47,035 bases of DNA, from IMG/VR virus record IMGVR_UViG_3300021599_002278, positions 1-47,035 of that record. The stretch is one strand, 5' to 3'. Of the stretch, positions 26,162-36,593 are shown one piece after another (positions within the stretch are counted from its first letter, which is position 1; each line of letters opens with the position of its first letter). The stretch comes from a virus. The notes beneath the pieces were generated by a model that saw nothing but the letters and a program-made list of their open reading frames with translations, did not search any database and was not told the DNA's origin. The position numbers and the translations under genes were made by a program.

Positions 26162-26179
26162 TTAAAGACGATTAGGATG

Positions 26180-26211
26180 ACTCCTGTGCTAAAATAAGCA
26201 TAGGAGTTTTC
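26180..26211 (+). terminator. Intrinsic terminator
   Basis: 10-bp stem ACTCCTGTGC/GCATAGGAGT (one G-T pair), followed by TTTTCC. Confidence 0.7.
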
Positions 26212-26231
26212 CTATTTAGGAGTACTAGCAA

Positions 26232-26579
26232 ATGGCAGGGCAAAAAAATTTCGAAGTAGATCAAAATGCTACTTTTACATTTATTGTTGAATATAAAGAC
26301 AATAATAACTTACCCATAAACTTAACTGGGGCAAGTGCTAAAATGCAGGTCCGTGATTCTAAAGGCGGACAAAAGTTGGCATTTTCTTTAACCTCACCAG
26401 GCGGTGGAATTACAATAGATCCACTACTTGGTAAGCTAACTATTAAAATAACTCCTACTCAAACAAATAAACTATTTTATCCAAAATCAGAGTATGACAT
26501 TATGCTTACTGATTCTAACGCTAATAAGATTAAGCTGCTAGAAGGATATATGACGCTGAGTAGGAGTGTAACTATTTAA
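26232..26579 (+). CDS. Virion-associated beta-sandwich protein, 115 aa
   Basis: MAGQKNFEVDQNATFTFIVE, 'PINLTGASAKMQVRDSKGGQ', 'ITIDPLLGKLTIKITPTQTN', 'YDIMLTDSNANKIKLLEGYM'. This is the BppU-N/tail-accessory type of Ig-like fold seen in front of phage fibres. TAATG overlap with the next gene. Confidence 0.65.
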   Translation: MAGQKNFEVDQNATFTFIVEYKDNNNLPINLTGASAKMQVRDSKGGQKLAFSLTSPGGGITIDPLLGKLTIKITPTQTNKLFYPKSEYDIMLTDSNANKIKLLEGYMTLSRSVTI

Positions 26580-27046
26580 TGGCCGAAAAAGTAATCGTAA
26601 ACGAAGAAACAAACCTTGTTGTTGTAAAAGAAAATATAAATGCTGTTAAAATTTCTTCTCCTGGCCCACAAGGACCAAGAGGAAAAACCATTCTCAACGG
26701 AGAAGGTGCACCAGCAGACAACCTTGGTCTAGAAGGAGATTTTTACTACGATAAAAATACTACTAGATTTTATGGGCCAAAGCTTTCAGACCTAACTTGG
26801 GCAAACTCTACTAACTATCTATTAAGCACAATGACAATGACCTACCCATTTGCAATAGGTCAAGTAACTGGTCCAGTAGATGGCATATATTCTGTAGAAA
26901 TTTCTCATAACCTAGGATACAACCCAAACGTAACAGTAAAAGCTAGTTCTGGAGATATATTAGAAACAGGAATAGACTATAATAGTATTAATAAAATAAC
27001 GCTGACAATGGCTCAACCATTTTCAGGGACAGCATATCTGTCTTAA
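26579..27046 (+). CDS. Tail-fibre protein with collagen-like segment, 155 aa
   Basis: After a short N-terminal strand domain comes 'SSPGPQGPRGKTILNGEGAP' (a short Gly-x-y collagen-like triplet run), then 'GLEGDFYYDKNTTRFYGPK', a common phage-fibre motif, and a beta-rich C-terminal domain ending 'MAQPFSGTAYLS'. Likely a trimeric fibre part. Confidence 0.7.
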   Translation: MAEKVIVNEETNLVVVKENINAVKISSPGPQGPRGKTILNGEGAPADNLGLEGDFYYDKNTTRFYGPKLSDLTWANSTNYLLSTMTMTYPFAIGQVTGPVDGIYSVEISHNLGYNPNVTVKASSGDILETGIDYNSINKITLTMAQPFSGTAYLS

Positions 27047-27056
27047 GGAGAAGTAA

Positions 27057-28301
27057 ATGGCAAGATTATTCGTAACGAGTATTAACCTCAATAAAAATGA
27101 GTTGTTAAATGCTCGTATTCAAAATTTAAGTACCCCGCCATCTAGTCCAGTAACTGGTCAGATTTATTACAACAACGCTGACAATCTTCTGTATTTCTGG
27201 AATGGAACAGAGTGGCTAACAGCATCAGGTGATTTTGGAGATAGCAACTATACTACCAGAATTAAATTTGGACAGGCGGTCAACCATGGTTCATCCATGT
27301 ATGTTGCACGAGCAGACCATACTCACGATGTAGCAGATATTATTGGAACAGCAAATCAAATTACTGTATCAAAAGCAGCAAATGGAGATGCTACACTATC
27401 ACTGCCAACACAATTAAACGTAACAAATATTAATGCTTCTAACGTAGAGCTTTCAGGCAATGCAGACGTTTCTGGAACACTTGAAGTAACTGGAGCAGCA
27501 AATTTAAATAATACTTTAACTGTAGATGGACATACAGAATTAAATAGCACCCTACATGTAGATGGTGCAACCACACTTGGATCAACAGTAACTGTAACTG
27601 GAGGAACAACTCTAAATGGTGCTGTAGCAATTAATGCAAATACAACAATTGCTGGAGATGTAACTTTATCTGGTGCTTCATCAGACCTTAGCGTTGGTGG
27701 AAACGTAACAGTAACTGGAACATCTACTCTAAATGGAGCAACAACAGTAGATGACACTTTACATGTAACTGGTGCAGTAGATTTAGACAGCACATTAAAT
27801 GTAGACGGAGCCTTTGGTGCTACAGGCGATGCAACATTCGGTGCAAATGTACAAATTAACGGTAGCCTAAATGTTCAAGGTTCTATTAACTCAATTAATA
27901 CTACACAGGTAAATATCTCTGATAATAAGATTAACCTTAACAGCGATATGCCAGAAAACCAAGCGCCAACAGTTGATGCTGGATTAATTGTACATAGAGG
28001 GTCTGAAGAAGATGCTTTGTTTACATGGAATGAAACATCTAATCGTTGGGAAATTGGATTAGTCAATGGCCCACAGCATGCTATTACAAGAAAATTTGTA
28101 TCTCAAATTGGTGACGGAACTGAATTAAACTGGCCAATTACACACAATCTGGGAACAAGAGAAGTTTCTGTTCAGGTTTATGATGCAGGAACATATGATA
28201 CGGTTGAGGCTGATGTTGTTAGAACATCAGATAACATTGTAACAGTATCCTTTGCTTCACCACCACCAGCGCAAGCCTTTAAGGTAGTAATTATAGGATA
28301 A
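27057..28301 (+). CDS. Tail-fibre / long beta-helix protein, 414 aa
   Basis: The N-terminal adaptor 'SSPVTGQIYYNNADNLLYFW' recurs in the gene at 28301. Residues ~140-270 are repeats of a ~13-residue T-L-x-V-x-G-x-T-x-L pattern, a triple beta-helix shaft. The C-terminal part has 'INSINTTQVNISDNKINLNS' and 'TVDAGLIVHRGSEEDALFTW', typical of fibres in T4-like marine phages. GGAGAAG RBS. Confidence 0.8.
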   Translation: MARLFVTSINLNKNELLNARIQNLSTPPSSPVTGQIYYNNADNLLYFWNGTEWLTASGDFGDSNYTTRIKFGQAVNHGSSMYVARADHTHDVADIIGTANQITVSKAANGDATLSLPTQLNVTNINASNVELSGNADVSGTLEVTGAANLNNTLTVDGHTELNSTLHVDGATTLGSTVTVTGGTTLNGAVAINANTTIAGDVTLSGASSDLSVGGNVTVTGTSTLNGATTVDDTLHVTGAVDLDSTLNVDGAFGATGDATFGANVQINGSLNVQGSINSINTTQVNISDNKINLNSDMPENQAPTVDAGLIVHRGSEEDALFTWNETSNRWEIGLVNGPQHAITRKFVSQIGDGTELNWPITHNLGTREVSVQVYDAGTYDTVEADVVRTSDNIVTVSFASPPPAQAFKVVIIG

Positions 28302-28606
28302 TGGCAAAAAGATTTCTAACTCCGATTCAGTTGGCAACGCTAGATGCGCCACCAGCTAGTCCTTCAGTTGGTCAAATCTATTACAACTTAAATGAACAAA
28401 CTATAAAGGCGTATAATGGAGTTGTTTGGTATGATGTGGCTGGTCCAAAAGAAATACTTGAGCACACTCACGGAATAGACGGCATAGTTGATGAAGTTTC
28501 TTACGGAGATTATGTAGATGAAGATAGAGTTATTGCAGATAGCTCTAATGTAAACGCAAACTTTATAGAAGATTATATAGACGGAGGTAGTGCAAGTGGC
28601 AATTAG
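28301..28606 (+). CDS. Fibre adaptor / chaperone-like protein, 101 aa
   Basis: The N-terminus 'SPSVGQIYYNLNEQTIKAYN' repeats the adaptor of the 414-aa fibre. The rest is acidic ('YVDEDRVIADSSNVNANF'). One-base overlap (A) with the upstream stop. Virion accessory is likely. Confidence 0.65.
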   Translation: MAKRFLTPIQLATLDAPPASPSVGQIYYNLNEQTIKAYNGVVWYDVAGPKEILEHTHGIDGIVDEVSYGDYVDEDRVIADSSNVNANFIEDYIDGGSASGN

Positions 28607-31600
28607 AATTCAATTACGTAGAGACACTGCAGCAAATTGGAGTTCAGTAAATCCAATATTAAGAGCTGGAGAAGTTGGAATTGAAACAGACTCACTACGC
28701 TTTAAAATTGGTGACGGGTCATCCACTTGGTCAAGCAGACCATATGTTAACGTATTACCTTCTGAGCTTACAGAGCTTTCTCAAGATGCTGTAAATCAAG
28801 CACTTACTGCTGGTAATGGCATTACAAAAGTATACAATGATGCAGCAAATACTATTACAGTATCTGTTGATACTTCAGTAATTGCAAATAAGCAATATGT
28901 AGATGACTCATTAGCTGCAGTTTTAGACACTGCCCCAGAGCTACTTAACACTCTTAATGAATTAGCTGCCGCTATTGGAGATGACCCCAACTTCTTTGCA
29001 TCAGTTGCAGCAAATTTAGCTTCTCACGAAGCAGATACCACAAATATTCACGGTATTCCAGATACAAGTATTTTAATAACAACTACTGGAACACAAACAC
29101 TTTCTAATAAAACTTTAGCTTCTCCAATTTTAACAGGAATTCCGACAGCTCCAACAGCAACTGCTGGAACTAATACTACTCAAGTTGCAACAACAGAGTT
29201 TGTTAAAACTGCTGTAGATAATTTAATTGACGGGGCTCCTGGAGTTCTTGATACTTTAAATGAGCTTGCAGCAGCCATAAATGATGATCCAGCATTTTTT
29301 AATAATGTTGCAACAAATCTAGCTAGCCATGAAGCTGATACAACTAATGTCCATGGTATAGCTAATACTGCAAAATTAATTACTGATGACGGATCACAAA
29401 CTTTATTAAATAAAACAATTATGTCTCCAGTTATAACTACACCAACTGGAATTGTTAAATCAGACGTTGGCCTTGCAAATGTTGATAATACTTCAGATAT
29501 TAATAAGCCATTATCTACAGCTGCCATAGACGCACTTGCGCTAAAAGCTAATTTATCAGACATTACAGAGCTTGCACAAGATGCAGTAAATACATCTCTA
29601 AACGCTGGTGTTGCTCTTTCAAAAAATTATGATGATGTTAATAATATAATAACAATAGATTTAGATAATACTACTGTTAATGCTGGATCTTATGGATCTA
29701 CAACTAAGATTCCTACTTTTACTGTAGATAATCAAGGTAGATTAACAGCAGCAGGAGAAACAGATGTAGCAACAAATCTTTCAATAGCTGGAGACACTGG
29801 TTCAGACACAGTTAATTTACTAACAGACTTTTTAACAGTTGAAGGCGGAGAAGGAATTGATGTGTTGGTTACAAACAACACAATTAACGTTTCTGCAGAA
29901 GATGCAACTTCTACAAATAAAGGTGTGGCCTCTTTTGATCAAACAGACTTTACTGTTGCACAAGGAAATGTTACATTAAATACTGAACGTGTACAAGATA
30001 TTGTAGGTGGCATGATTGATTCTAATACAGAATCAGGAATTTCTGTAACGTATAATGATATAGATGGCAAAATTGATTTTAATGTAGCAGACCCAACAAT
30101 TACTTTAACTGGTGATGTTACTGGCTCTGCAACAATGACAAACCTAGGAAATGTTGAAATTTCAACAACAATAGAGCCGAACTCCATATCTCTTGGAACA
30201 GACACATCTGGAAATTATGTAGCAACAATTACTGGAACAACAAATGAAATTGAGGTTACAGGTTCTGGCTCAGAAACAGCTTCTGTTCAAATAGGATTAC
30301 CTTCTGACGTAACTGTAACAAATAACCTACATGTTGGAAATAATCTAGAGATAATGGGTAATTTAACAGTTAATGGTACAACAACAACAATTAACTCATC
30401 AACTCTATCTGTAGATGATAAATTCATTGAGCTTGGAGACATAGCAAACCCAACAGATGCAACTGCAGATGGCGGAGGTATTGCTCTTAAGGGTGATACA
30501 GAAAAACATATTTATTGGTATAACACTTCAGACGCATGGACATCTTCCGAAAATATTGATATCCATGCTGGAAGATCTTATATGATTGATGAGGTTCCAG
30601 TACTTACTTCTAACTCTGTATTAAATATTAATAAAGATAATTTAGGAAAAATTACACAAAAGCAGTCTTCATCATTTTTAGCCTCAGAAGTTTTACGAAA
30701 TGGTGAAATTGGATTTGAAACAGATACACTTCAAATAAAGATTGGTGACGGAACCTCTACTTGGGCACAGCTTGAATATGTTACAGTTACTCCAGATGGA
30801 CTACAAAATAACTTAGGTGATTATATTCCACTAAGTCAATTAGATGCTCCTGGTGGTGCAGTAAAATTAGATAATGACGGAAATGTTTTAGCTCAAAATA
30901 GTGTAATATTAAATTCAGATCATGATCCAGCCACCGCTCCTCAACCAGGAACAAACTATGGAATTATTGTTGAAAGAGGAACTTCTACAGATGCAGGAAT
31001 AGTTTGGGATGAAACAGTAGACCAATGGAAAGTATTTGAAAATGGAAATGCATATAATCCTATTGCATCACAAAACTACGTAGCTCAGAATCTTGCAGTA
31101 GAAATTAATAATCATAATAATGAAACTACAGGCGTTCATGGAATATTAAGCACTGCCGATTTAGTAACTGAATCTGAATTAACAGCTGCAATAACAATAT
31201 CTGAAACATCAACTGCAACAGCAATTGCAACAGCAGTTTCAGCTCATCACAATGATACTACAGCAGTTCACGGTATTGCAGATACAGCACAGTTAGTTAC
31301 TCAAACACAATTAACTGCACAAGGTACAACATTAAGCGCTGATATAGCTACAGCATCAAGCTCAGCCGCTTTAAATTTAGCAATTCATGAAGCAGACACA
31401 ACAAATATACATGGAATTACAGATACATCACAACTTGCATATCAGTCAGATGTCTCTGCTGCCGAAACTGCAGCAGCCACAGCTCTTGCATCTCACGAAG
31501 CAGACACAACAAATATTCACGGAATTGCAAACACTGCTCTTTTAGCAACAACATCTTATGTTGATACACAAGTTGCACAGGCTAGCGTTACAGATAAAGC

Positions 31601-33152
31601 TTACACTGATGCTGAAATTCAAGAATTAGATCTATCAATTGCAACAGATTTATCTACACTAGATGCTTCATTAAAACAGTATACAGATTATGGTATAGCT
31701 CAAGAAGTAATTGCTAGAAATAGCAGAATAGCTTCAGATATAACTGCACATCAAAATGATACAACTTCAGTTCATGGAATAGCAGACACAAGCGTACTTG
31801 CAACTAATTCTTCTGTAGATGCTGCAATATCTGTACATAACTCAGATACTCTAGGGGTACACGGAATTGTAGATACTTCTCTTTTGACAACACAAGAATA
31901 TGTTGGAAATGCTATATCTACTCAAGCTGGAATTACAGAAGGTGCAGCAAACTCATTTACAACTTCAGCAATTTCAACACATAATGATGTAACAACAAAT
32001 GTTCACGGAATAACAAATACAGCAAACTTAGTATATACTAATGATGTAAGGCTTTCTGACACAAGAGTTCCAACAGATAATTCAGTAGGTACTGCAAAAA
32101 TTATTAATGACGCAGTAACAAATGAAAAAATATTTGGAGGAATTGATCAGTCTAAGATAACTAATTTAGTTTCAGATTTATCATTAAAGGCTCCATCAGA
32201 AGATCCAGTTTTTACTGGTAGCGTAACTCTTCCAACATCAATATCTTTATCAAATTCTTCAATAATAGATTTGACACATTTATCATCAATTACTAGCTCT
32301 GTTCAGGGGCAAATTGATTTAAAGGCTTCTTTATCTTCTCCAGCTCTTAGTGGAATTCCTACTGCTCCAACAGCAGCACCAGGAACTACAACTACACAAA
32401 TTGCTACAACAGAATACGTACATTTTGAAATAAATGATTTGCTTAATGGTGCTCCAGCAGCCTTAGATACATTAAATGAGTTGGCAGCAGCAATTAATGA
32501 TGATGCAAATTTTGCTGGAACAGTAACAACAGCCCTAGGATTAAAGGCACCACTTGCCTCACCTACATTTACTGGTACAGTAATTCTTCCAAATTCAACT
32601 ATTACAGAAGCAATGATTGCAGCAAATGCAATTACAAATGATAAAATTAGCGCATCAGCCGCAATTGATCAATCTAAGATTTCAGGTTTGGTTAGCGACC
32701 TGAATTTAAAGGCTCCAAAAGCTTCTCCAACATTTACTGGAACAGTAACAGTTCCATCTCCAGTAAATCCAACAGATGCCGTAAATAAAGCATACGTTGA
32801 CTCATATGCCCAGGATATTATACCTTTAGATAATTTGACTAGCCAATTTAACGGCGCAGAACAAAGGTTCCAGCCAAAATTCAATAATACTGTAGTAAAC
32901 ATAACCAACCCTCTTAGGCTTTTAATAAGCATTAATGGTATAATTCAAATACTAGGAAATCAAGATAATCATTGGTTATCTCCGATACCTCAAGAAGGTT
33001 TTTTTGTAGACTCTCAGGGTTATCTGAACTTTGGAGAACCTGTACCAAGAGGATCTACATTTGACGGTAGAGTTATGGGCGGACCCGCCACTAACTCTAT
33101 AACCAAATCAAAGTATCCGTTTAGACCAATAGATATATTATTAGGAGCGTAA
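28596..33152 (+). CDS. Giant tail fibre with MTD N-terminal domains, 1518 aa
   Basis: GTG 28596 is preferred, 8 nt after GGAGG. It begins 'AIRIQLRRDTAANW', 'LRAGEVGIETDSLRFKIGDG', the major-tropism-determinant N-terminal domain, repeated around residue 690 ('LRNGEIGFETDTLQIKIGDG'). A 'NTLNELAAAI.DD..F' module occurs three times. About nine copies of an 'H.ADTTN.HGI.DT..L' repeat follow, spaced ~30-45 residues. It ends with fibre-tip sequence 'SKYPFRPIDILLGA'. Likely a receptor-binding shaft. Confidence 0.85.
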   Translation: MAIRIQLRRDTAANWSSVNPILRAGEVGIETDSLRFKIGDGSSTWSSRPYVNVLPSELTELSQDAVNQALTAGNGITKVYNDAANTITVSVDTSVIANKQYVDDSLAAVLDTAPELLNTLNELAAAIGDDPNFFASVAANLASHEADTTNIHGIPDTSILITTTGTQTLSNKTLASPILTGIPTAPTATAGTNTTQVATTEFVKTAVDNLIDGAPGVLDTLNELAAAINDDPAFFNNVATNLASHEADTTNVHGIANTAKLITDDGSQTLLNKTIMSPVITTPTGIVKSDVGLANVDNTSDINKPLSTAAIDALALKANLSDITELAQDAVNTSLNAGVALSKNYDDVNNIITIDLDNTTVNAGSYGSTTKIPTFTVDNQGRLTAAGETDVATNLSIAGDTGSDTVNLLTDFLTVEGGEGIDVLVTNNTINVSAEDATSTNKGVASFDQTDFTVAQGNVTLNTERVQDIVGGMIDSNTESGISVTYNDIDGKIDFNVADPTITLTGDVTGSATMTNLGNVEISTTIEPNSISLGTDTSGNYVATITGTTNEIEVTGSGSETASVQIGLPSDVTVTNNLHVGNNLEIMGNLTVNGTTTTINSSTLSVDDKFIELGDIANPTDATADGGGIALKGDTEKHIYWYNTSDAWTSSENIDIHAGRSYMIDEVPVLTSNSVLNINKDNLGKITQKQSSSFLASEVLRNGEIGFETDTLQIKIGDGTSTWAQLEYVTVTPDGLQNNLGDYIPLSQLDAPGGAVKLDNDGNVLAQNSVILNSDHDPATAPQPGTNYGIIVERGTSTDAGIVWDETVDQWKVFENGNAYNPIASQNYVAQNLAVEINNHNNETTGVHGILSTADLVTESELTAAITISETSTATAIATAVSAHHNDTTAVHGIADTAQLVTQTQLTAQGTTLSADIATASSSAALNLAIHEADTTNIHGITDTSQLAYQSDVSAAETAAATALASHEADTTNIHGIANTALLATTSYVDTQVAQASVTDKAYTDAEIQELDLSIATDLSTLDASLKQYTDYGIAQEVIARNSRIASDITAHQNDTTSVHGIADTSVLATNSSVDAAISVHNSDTLGVHGIVDTSLLTTQEYVGNAISTQAGITEGAANSFTTSAISTHNDVTTNVHGITNTANLVYTNDVRLSDTRVPTDNSVGTAKIINDAVTNEKIFGGIDQSKITNLVSDLSLKAPSEDPVFTGSVTLPTSISLSNSSIIDLTHLSSITSSVQGQIDLKASLSSPALSGIPTAPTAAPGTTTTQIATTEYVHFEINDLLNGAPAALDTLNELAAAINDDANFAGTVTTALGLKAPLASPTFTGTVILPNSTITEAMIAANAITNDKISASAAIDQSKISGLVSDLNLKAPKASPTFTGTVTVPSPVNPTDAVNKAYVDSYAQDIIPLDNLTSQFNGAEQRFQPKFNNTVVNITNPLRLLISINGIIQILGNQDNHWLSPIPQEGFFVDSQGYLNFGEPVPRGSTFDGRVMGGPATNSITKSKYPFRPIDILLGA

Positions 33153-33156
33153 GCAC

Positions 33157-36100
33157 ATGGCAAGAAAAATTTTAGTAGAAACACATTATACATTTACACC
33201 ATCGACTAAGACTTTGGTGATTCCAAAGGCAATCCCACGAGAGAGACTGCTTTTAATTACAAACGTTACCCAAAATCAGGTAATTTATAACTTCTCTGAC
33301 CCTTCACTTAATGCAACATCTTATGTTTCATTAGAGGCAAATGGTGTCGAGACCACGACCATCGTTTTTGCATATAATACAGCAGCGATGTTGTCTACAG
33401 ATAAAATTTCAATCACATTGGATGAGGTGGATGAATCATTTACTCCATCAGAAACAATGTTGGATCCAACAAATAAGCTTAGAGTAACTCAGCCACAAGC
33501 TCTTATTGATACAGACTTTGAATATGGAACACAGATTTCAAAGTGGGAAAACTTAGCTCTCTATAACAACAAGCCTTTTGCTTACGCATCTCCAACTCCA
33601 ATTGCAAATATTGGATCAATTACTTACGGCTTGGGAACAAACGTTGTAACCGTATCATTAACTTCAGGAGTTGGTCCAAATAACGGAGACCCTATTTCTG
33701 TACAAGATACATTTGCTCCAGCAGCAAACGGTAACTTTGTTGTGGAGTCTGGTGGAGGAACAAATACATTCACTTATACAGCTTCTTCAAAAAATAGCCA
33801 AGCTAACCTAACAAATATTTTAGACACAAATAAAACAGCAATTTATAGAGCTACAGTATTTAGTGGCGCAAGAATTGGATTTATTCCAGCATTAACCTAT
33901 TCTACTAATAGAATTAACGTTACTACTACAGTAGACCACGGACTAGCAATTGGAAACGAAATTGTTGTTAAGGGATCAACAGCTACAACAAATCCACCAA
34001 ACGGTAACTTTGTTGTTGCAACAGTTCTTAGCCCAACACAGTTTGTGTATTACGCAAATAACGTTCCAACAGGAACACTAGGAGGGCCAACAGAAATTTA
34101 TGTTAGACCTCAAGGTGTTTTCTTGCATAGACCAGCAGACGGCGGAGTAATTTTTGGTACTCAAGCTGGTTCTAACTACGGAGAAGCATATCGTCAAACA
34201 AGACGTTACTTTAGATATCAATCTGGTAAGGGCATTCAAATGTCTTCAGGAACAATTCTAAAGCCATACGCAGGTATTGACTCAATTACTTCATCTGGAA
34301 CAACTGTAACTGTTGTTACAAAAGAAAAGCACTGTATCCAGCCAGGAACTATAGTAAAAATTGGTGGTGCTGATCAATCAGCATACAATGGAACATTCGT
34401 GGTAAACGATATTCTAGGATACAATAGGTTCTCATATACAGCTCTATCTACACCATCAAGCACTATTGCAACTGGCAACGTGTTTGCTTCTATTGAAGCA
34501 TGGTACGGATGTCAAAATAGACTTGGTATGTTTGATGAGCAAAACGGAGTATTTTTTGAGTATGACGGAACAAAGCTTTATGCAGTTCGTAGAAGCTCAA
34601 CAACTCAACTTTCTGGAAGAATTAACGTAACTAACGGTTCAGACGTTGTTGTTCAGTCACTTAGCGAACAACCAACATATTTTAGCAAGCAGTTAATTCC
34701 AGGAGATACAATTGTAATTAGAGGACAATCTTACAGAATTACTTCGATTACAAATGATATTGAAATGAATATTTCTCCTGCATATAGAGGAGCAACAGCT
34801 TCACTATGTATTTACTCAAAGACAATTGATACAAGAGTTCCTCAAGATCAATTTAACATGGACAAGGCAGATGGAACAGGACCTTCACAATATACAATGG
34901 ACCTTTCTAAGATGCAGATGTTCTATATCGACTATACATGGTATGGAGCAGGATTTATCCGTTGGGGTGTAAGAGGTCCAAAGGGTAACATTATTTATTT
35001 GCACAGAATGCAAAACAATAACGTTAACACTGAAGCGTATATGCGCTCTGGTAACCTTCCAGGTAGATATTCTTCAACTACAAACCCTCCTTTTACAAGC
35101 CTAACAGATACAGTATTGACTACTGGCACATCTTTGCCAGTAAAAGATACATCAAGATTCCCTAGCTCTGGAACCTTGGTTGTTAGAAATACAACACAGG
35201 TTGAGTATGTAAATTATTCTGGTAAAACAGCAACATCATTTACTGGTTTAACTCGTGCAAAGCTTGGAGCACAAAACGTAGCAATTACTATTGGAAGCGG
35301 ACAAAATAGAGGAAATATTACACTTGGTGCTGATACAGCAAAAATTCAGGTTGGTATGAGAGTCGTTGGGTCAGAGTATCCAGATGAGACTTTTGTATCT
35401 GCAATTAACTACGATACAGGAGCAATTACATTTAGCCAGCCAGTAGCTGCAGCTAACTCTGCTTTCTCAGCAGTTCCAATGGGATCAGATGTTCCTCTAC
35501 AGTTTACCTATGACGCACAATCACCAGCATGTGTTGAGTTAGCTTTCCCAACATTTGCAGCAACTATTTCACACTGGGGAACATCAGTTATTATGGACGG
35601 ACAGTATGATGAAGATAAGTCACTTATCTTTACATATGGACAGAGAACTGCAACTTCAGTTCCATCAGGAGCAACAAGAGCACTTCTTTCAATTCGTGTA
35701 GCACCTTCTGCAGATAACGGAATTGCTGCAAACTTTGGTGCTCGTGAAATTGTAAATAGAATGCAGCTTGCCATGAGGGCCCTTGACGTATCTGTATCAT
35801 CAGGTTCAACAATTCTGGTACAGGCAATACTTAATGGAACACCATCACAGTCATTAACATGGACAAATGCAGTTGGTAACGTAACAGGCGCAGTCAACTC
35901 ATCTCTTGCACAAATTGCAGACTATTCTGGTCAAAGCTCAACAGTTTCTGGCGGAGAAGTTACTGGTGGATTCTTTACCACTGGAACAAACTCAGTTGAC
36001 CTAAGTACACTTAGAGATCTAGGAAACTCTATCTTGGGTGGAGGAGGAACCGTAACAACTTCTGGTATTTATCCAGACGGTCCAGACGTTCTAACAATTA

Positions 36101-36171
36101 CAGCAACAAACCTCGGAGGGTCAACTGCTAGCGTTTACTCTCGTCTATCTTGGACAGAAGCATCAGCGTAA
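33157..36171 (+). CDS. Large virion/tail structural protein, 1004 aa
   Basis: MARKILVETHYTFTPSTKTL, 'VIPKAIPRERLLLITNVTQN', and 'VIYNFSDPSLNATSYVSLEA': an N-terminal domain I recognise from structural proteins of marine and freshwater phages. The middle contains repeated 'ANGNFVVESGGGTNTFTYTA'-like beta modules (three copies with V-D-H-G-L-A / K-H-C-I-Q-P variants). The C-terminal half is unique. Probably tail or baseplate. The RBS before the ATG (GGAGCG) is weak. Confidence 0.7.
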   Translation: MARKILVETHYTFTPSTKTLVIPKAIPRERLLLITNVTQNQVIYNFSDPSLNATSYVSLEANGVETTTIVFAYNTAAMLSTDKISITLDEVDESFTPSETMLDPTNKLRVTQPQALIDTDFEYGTQISKWENLALYNNKPFAYASPTPIANIGSITYGLGTNVVTVSLTSGVGPNNGDPISVQDTFAPAANGNFVVESGGGTNTFTYTASSKNSQANLTNILDTNKTAIYRATVFSGARIGFIPALTYSTNRINVTTTVDHGLAIGNEIVVKGSTATTNPPNGNFVVATVLSPTQFVYYANNVPTGTLGGPTEIYVRPQGVFLHRPADGGVIFGTQAGSNYGEAYRQTRRYFRYQSGKGIQMSSGTILKPYAGIDSITSSGTTVTVVTKEKHCIQPGTIVKIGGADQSAYNGTFVVNDILGYNRFSYTALSTPSSTIATGNVFASIEAWYGCQNRLGMFDEQNGVFFEYDGTKLYAVRRSSTTQLSGRINVTNGSDVVVQSLSEQPTYFSKQLIPGDTIVIRGQSYRITSITNDIEMNISPAYRGATASLCIYSKTIDTRVPQDQFNMDKADGTGPSQYTMDLSKMQMFYIDYTWYGAGFIRWGVRGPKGNIIYLHRMQNNNVNTEAYMRSGNLPGRYSSTTNPPFTSLTDTVLTTGTSLPVKDTSRFPSSGTLVVRNTTQVEYVNYSGKTATSFTGLTRAKLGAQNVAITIGSGQNRGNITLGADTAKIQVGMRVVGSEYPDETFVSAINYDTGAITFSQPVAAANSAFSAVPMGSDVPLQFTYDAQSPACVELAFPTFAATISHWGTSVIMDGQYDEDKSLIFTYGQRTATSVPSGATRALLSIRVAPSADNGIAANFGAREIVNRMQLAMRALDVSVSSGSTILVQAILNGTPSQSLTWTNAVGNVTGAVNSSLAQIADYSGQSSTVSGGEVTGGFFTTGTNSVDLSTLRDLGNSILGGGGTVTTSGIYPDGPDVLTITATNLGGSTASVYSRLSWTEASA

Positions 36172-36192
36172 AAGAATAAGGAGGAGACTTAA

Positions 36193-36585
36193 ATGTCTGT
36201 ACAAAAAGTAAAAATACCTTATAACGCTGAACTATCAGTAAAAACTCTGTCGGTAGCAGAAGAATTTGGTGTTAATGGTTCCGCCACAAAGGTTTATTCA
36301 AATTATACTCTTTCTTCTTTAGACGAAAGAGACTCTATAATTGAAATGTCATTAAAGGTTGCTGGAACACTAACTATTCCAGCAGACACACCTTCTCTAA
36401 CATTTCCAATAGGAACAACTATAGATGTTATTCAAACCAATTCTGGTCAAATTACTATAGGTAGTGCTTTTGGAGTTAATCTTAATGCTACCCCAGGATT
36501 AAAAATAAGAAGTCAGTGGTCAATTGCCACTCTATTAAAACGGGATGCTAACACATGGTTAGTATTCGGAGATCTTACGGCTTAG
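36193..36585 (+). CDS. Small fibre/collar domain protein, 130 aa
   Basis: 'TLTIPADTPSLTFPIGTTID', 'VIQTNSGQITIGSAFGVNLN', 'ATPGLKIRSQWSIATLLKRD', 'ANTWLVFGDLTA'. This C-terminal module is common to many phage fibre proteins, where it caps the fibre. Here it is stand-alone. RBS AAGGAGGAG is strong. Confidence 0.75.
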   Translation: MSVQKVKIPYNAELSVKTLSVAEEFGVNGSATKVYSNYTLSSLDERDSIIEMSLKVAGTLTIPADTPSLTFPIGTTIDVIQTNSGQITIGSAFGVNLNATPGLKIRSQWSIATLLKRDANTWLVFGDLTA

Positions 36586-36593
36586 GAGTATAA

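Noticed and set aside
27356-27793. A 145-aa leftward frame opposite the fibre gene
   Set aside because: Composition follows from the opposite-strand Thr/Gly/Val repeats; no promoter or RBS.
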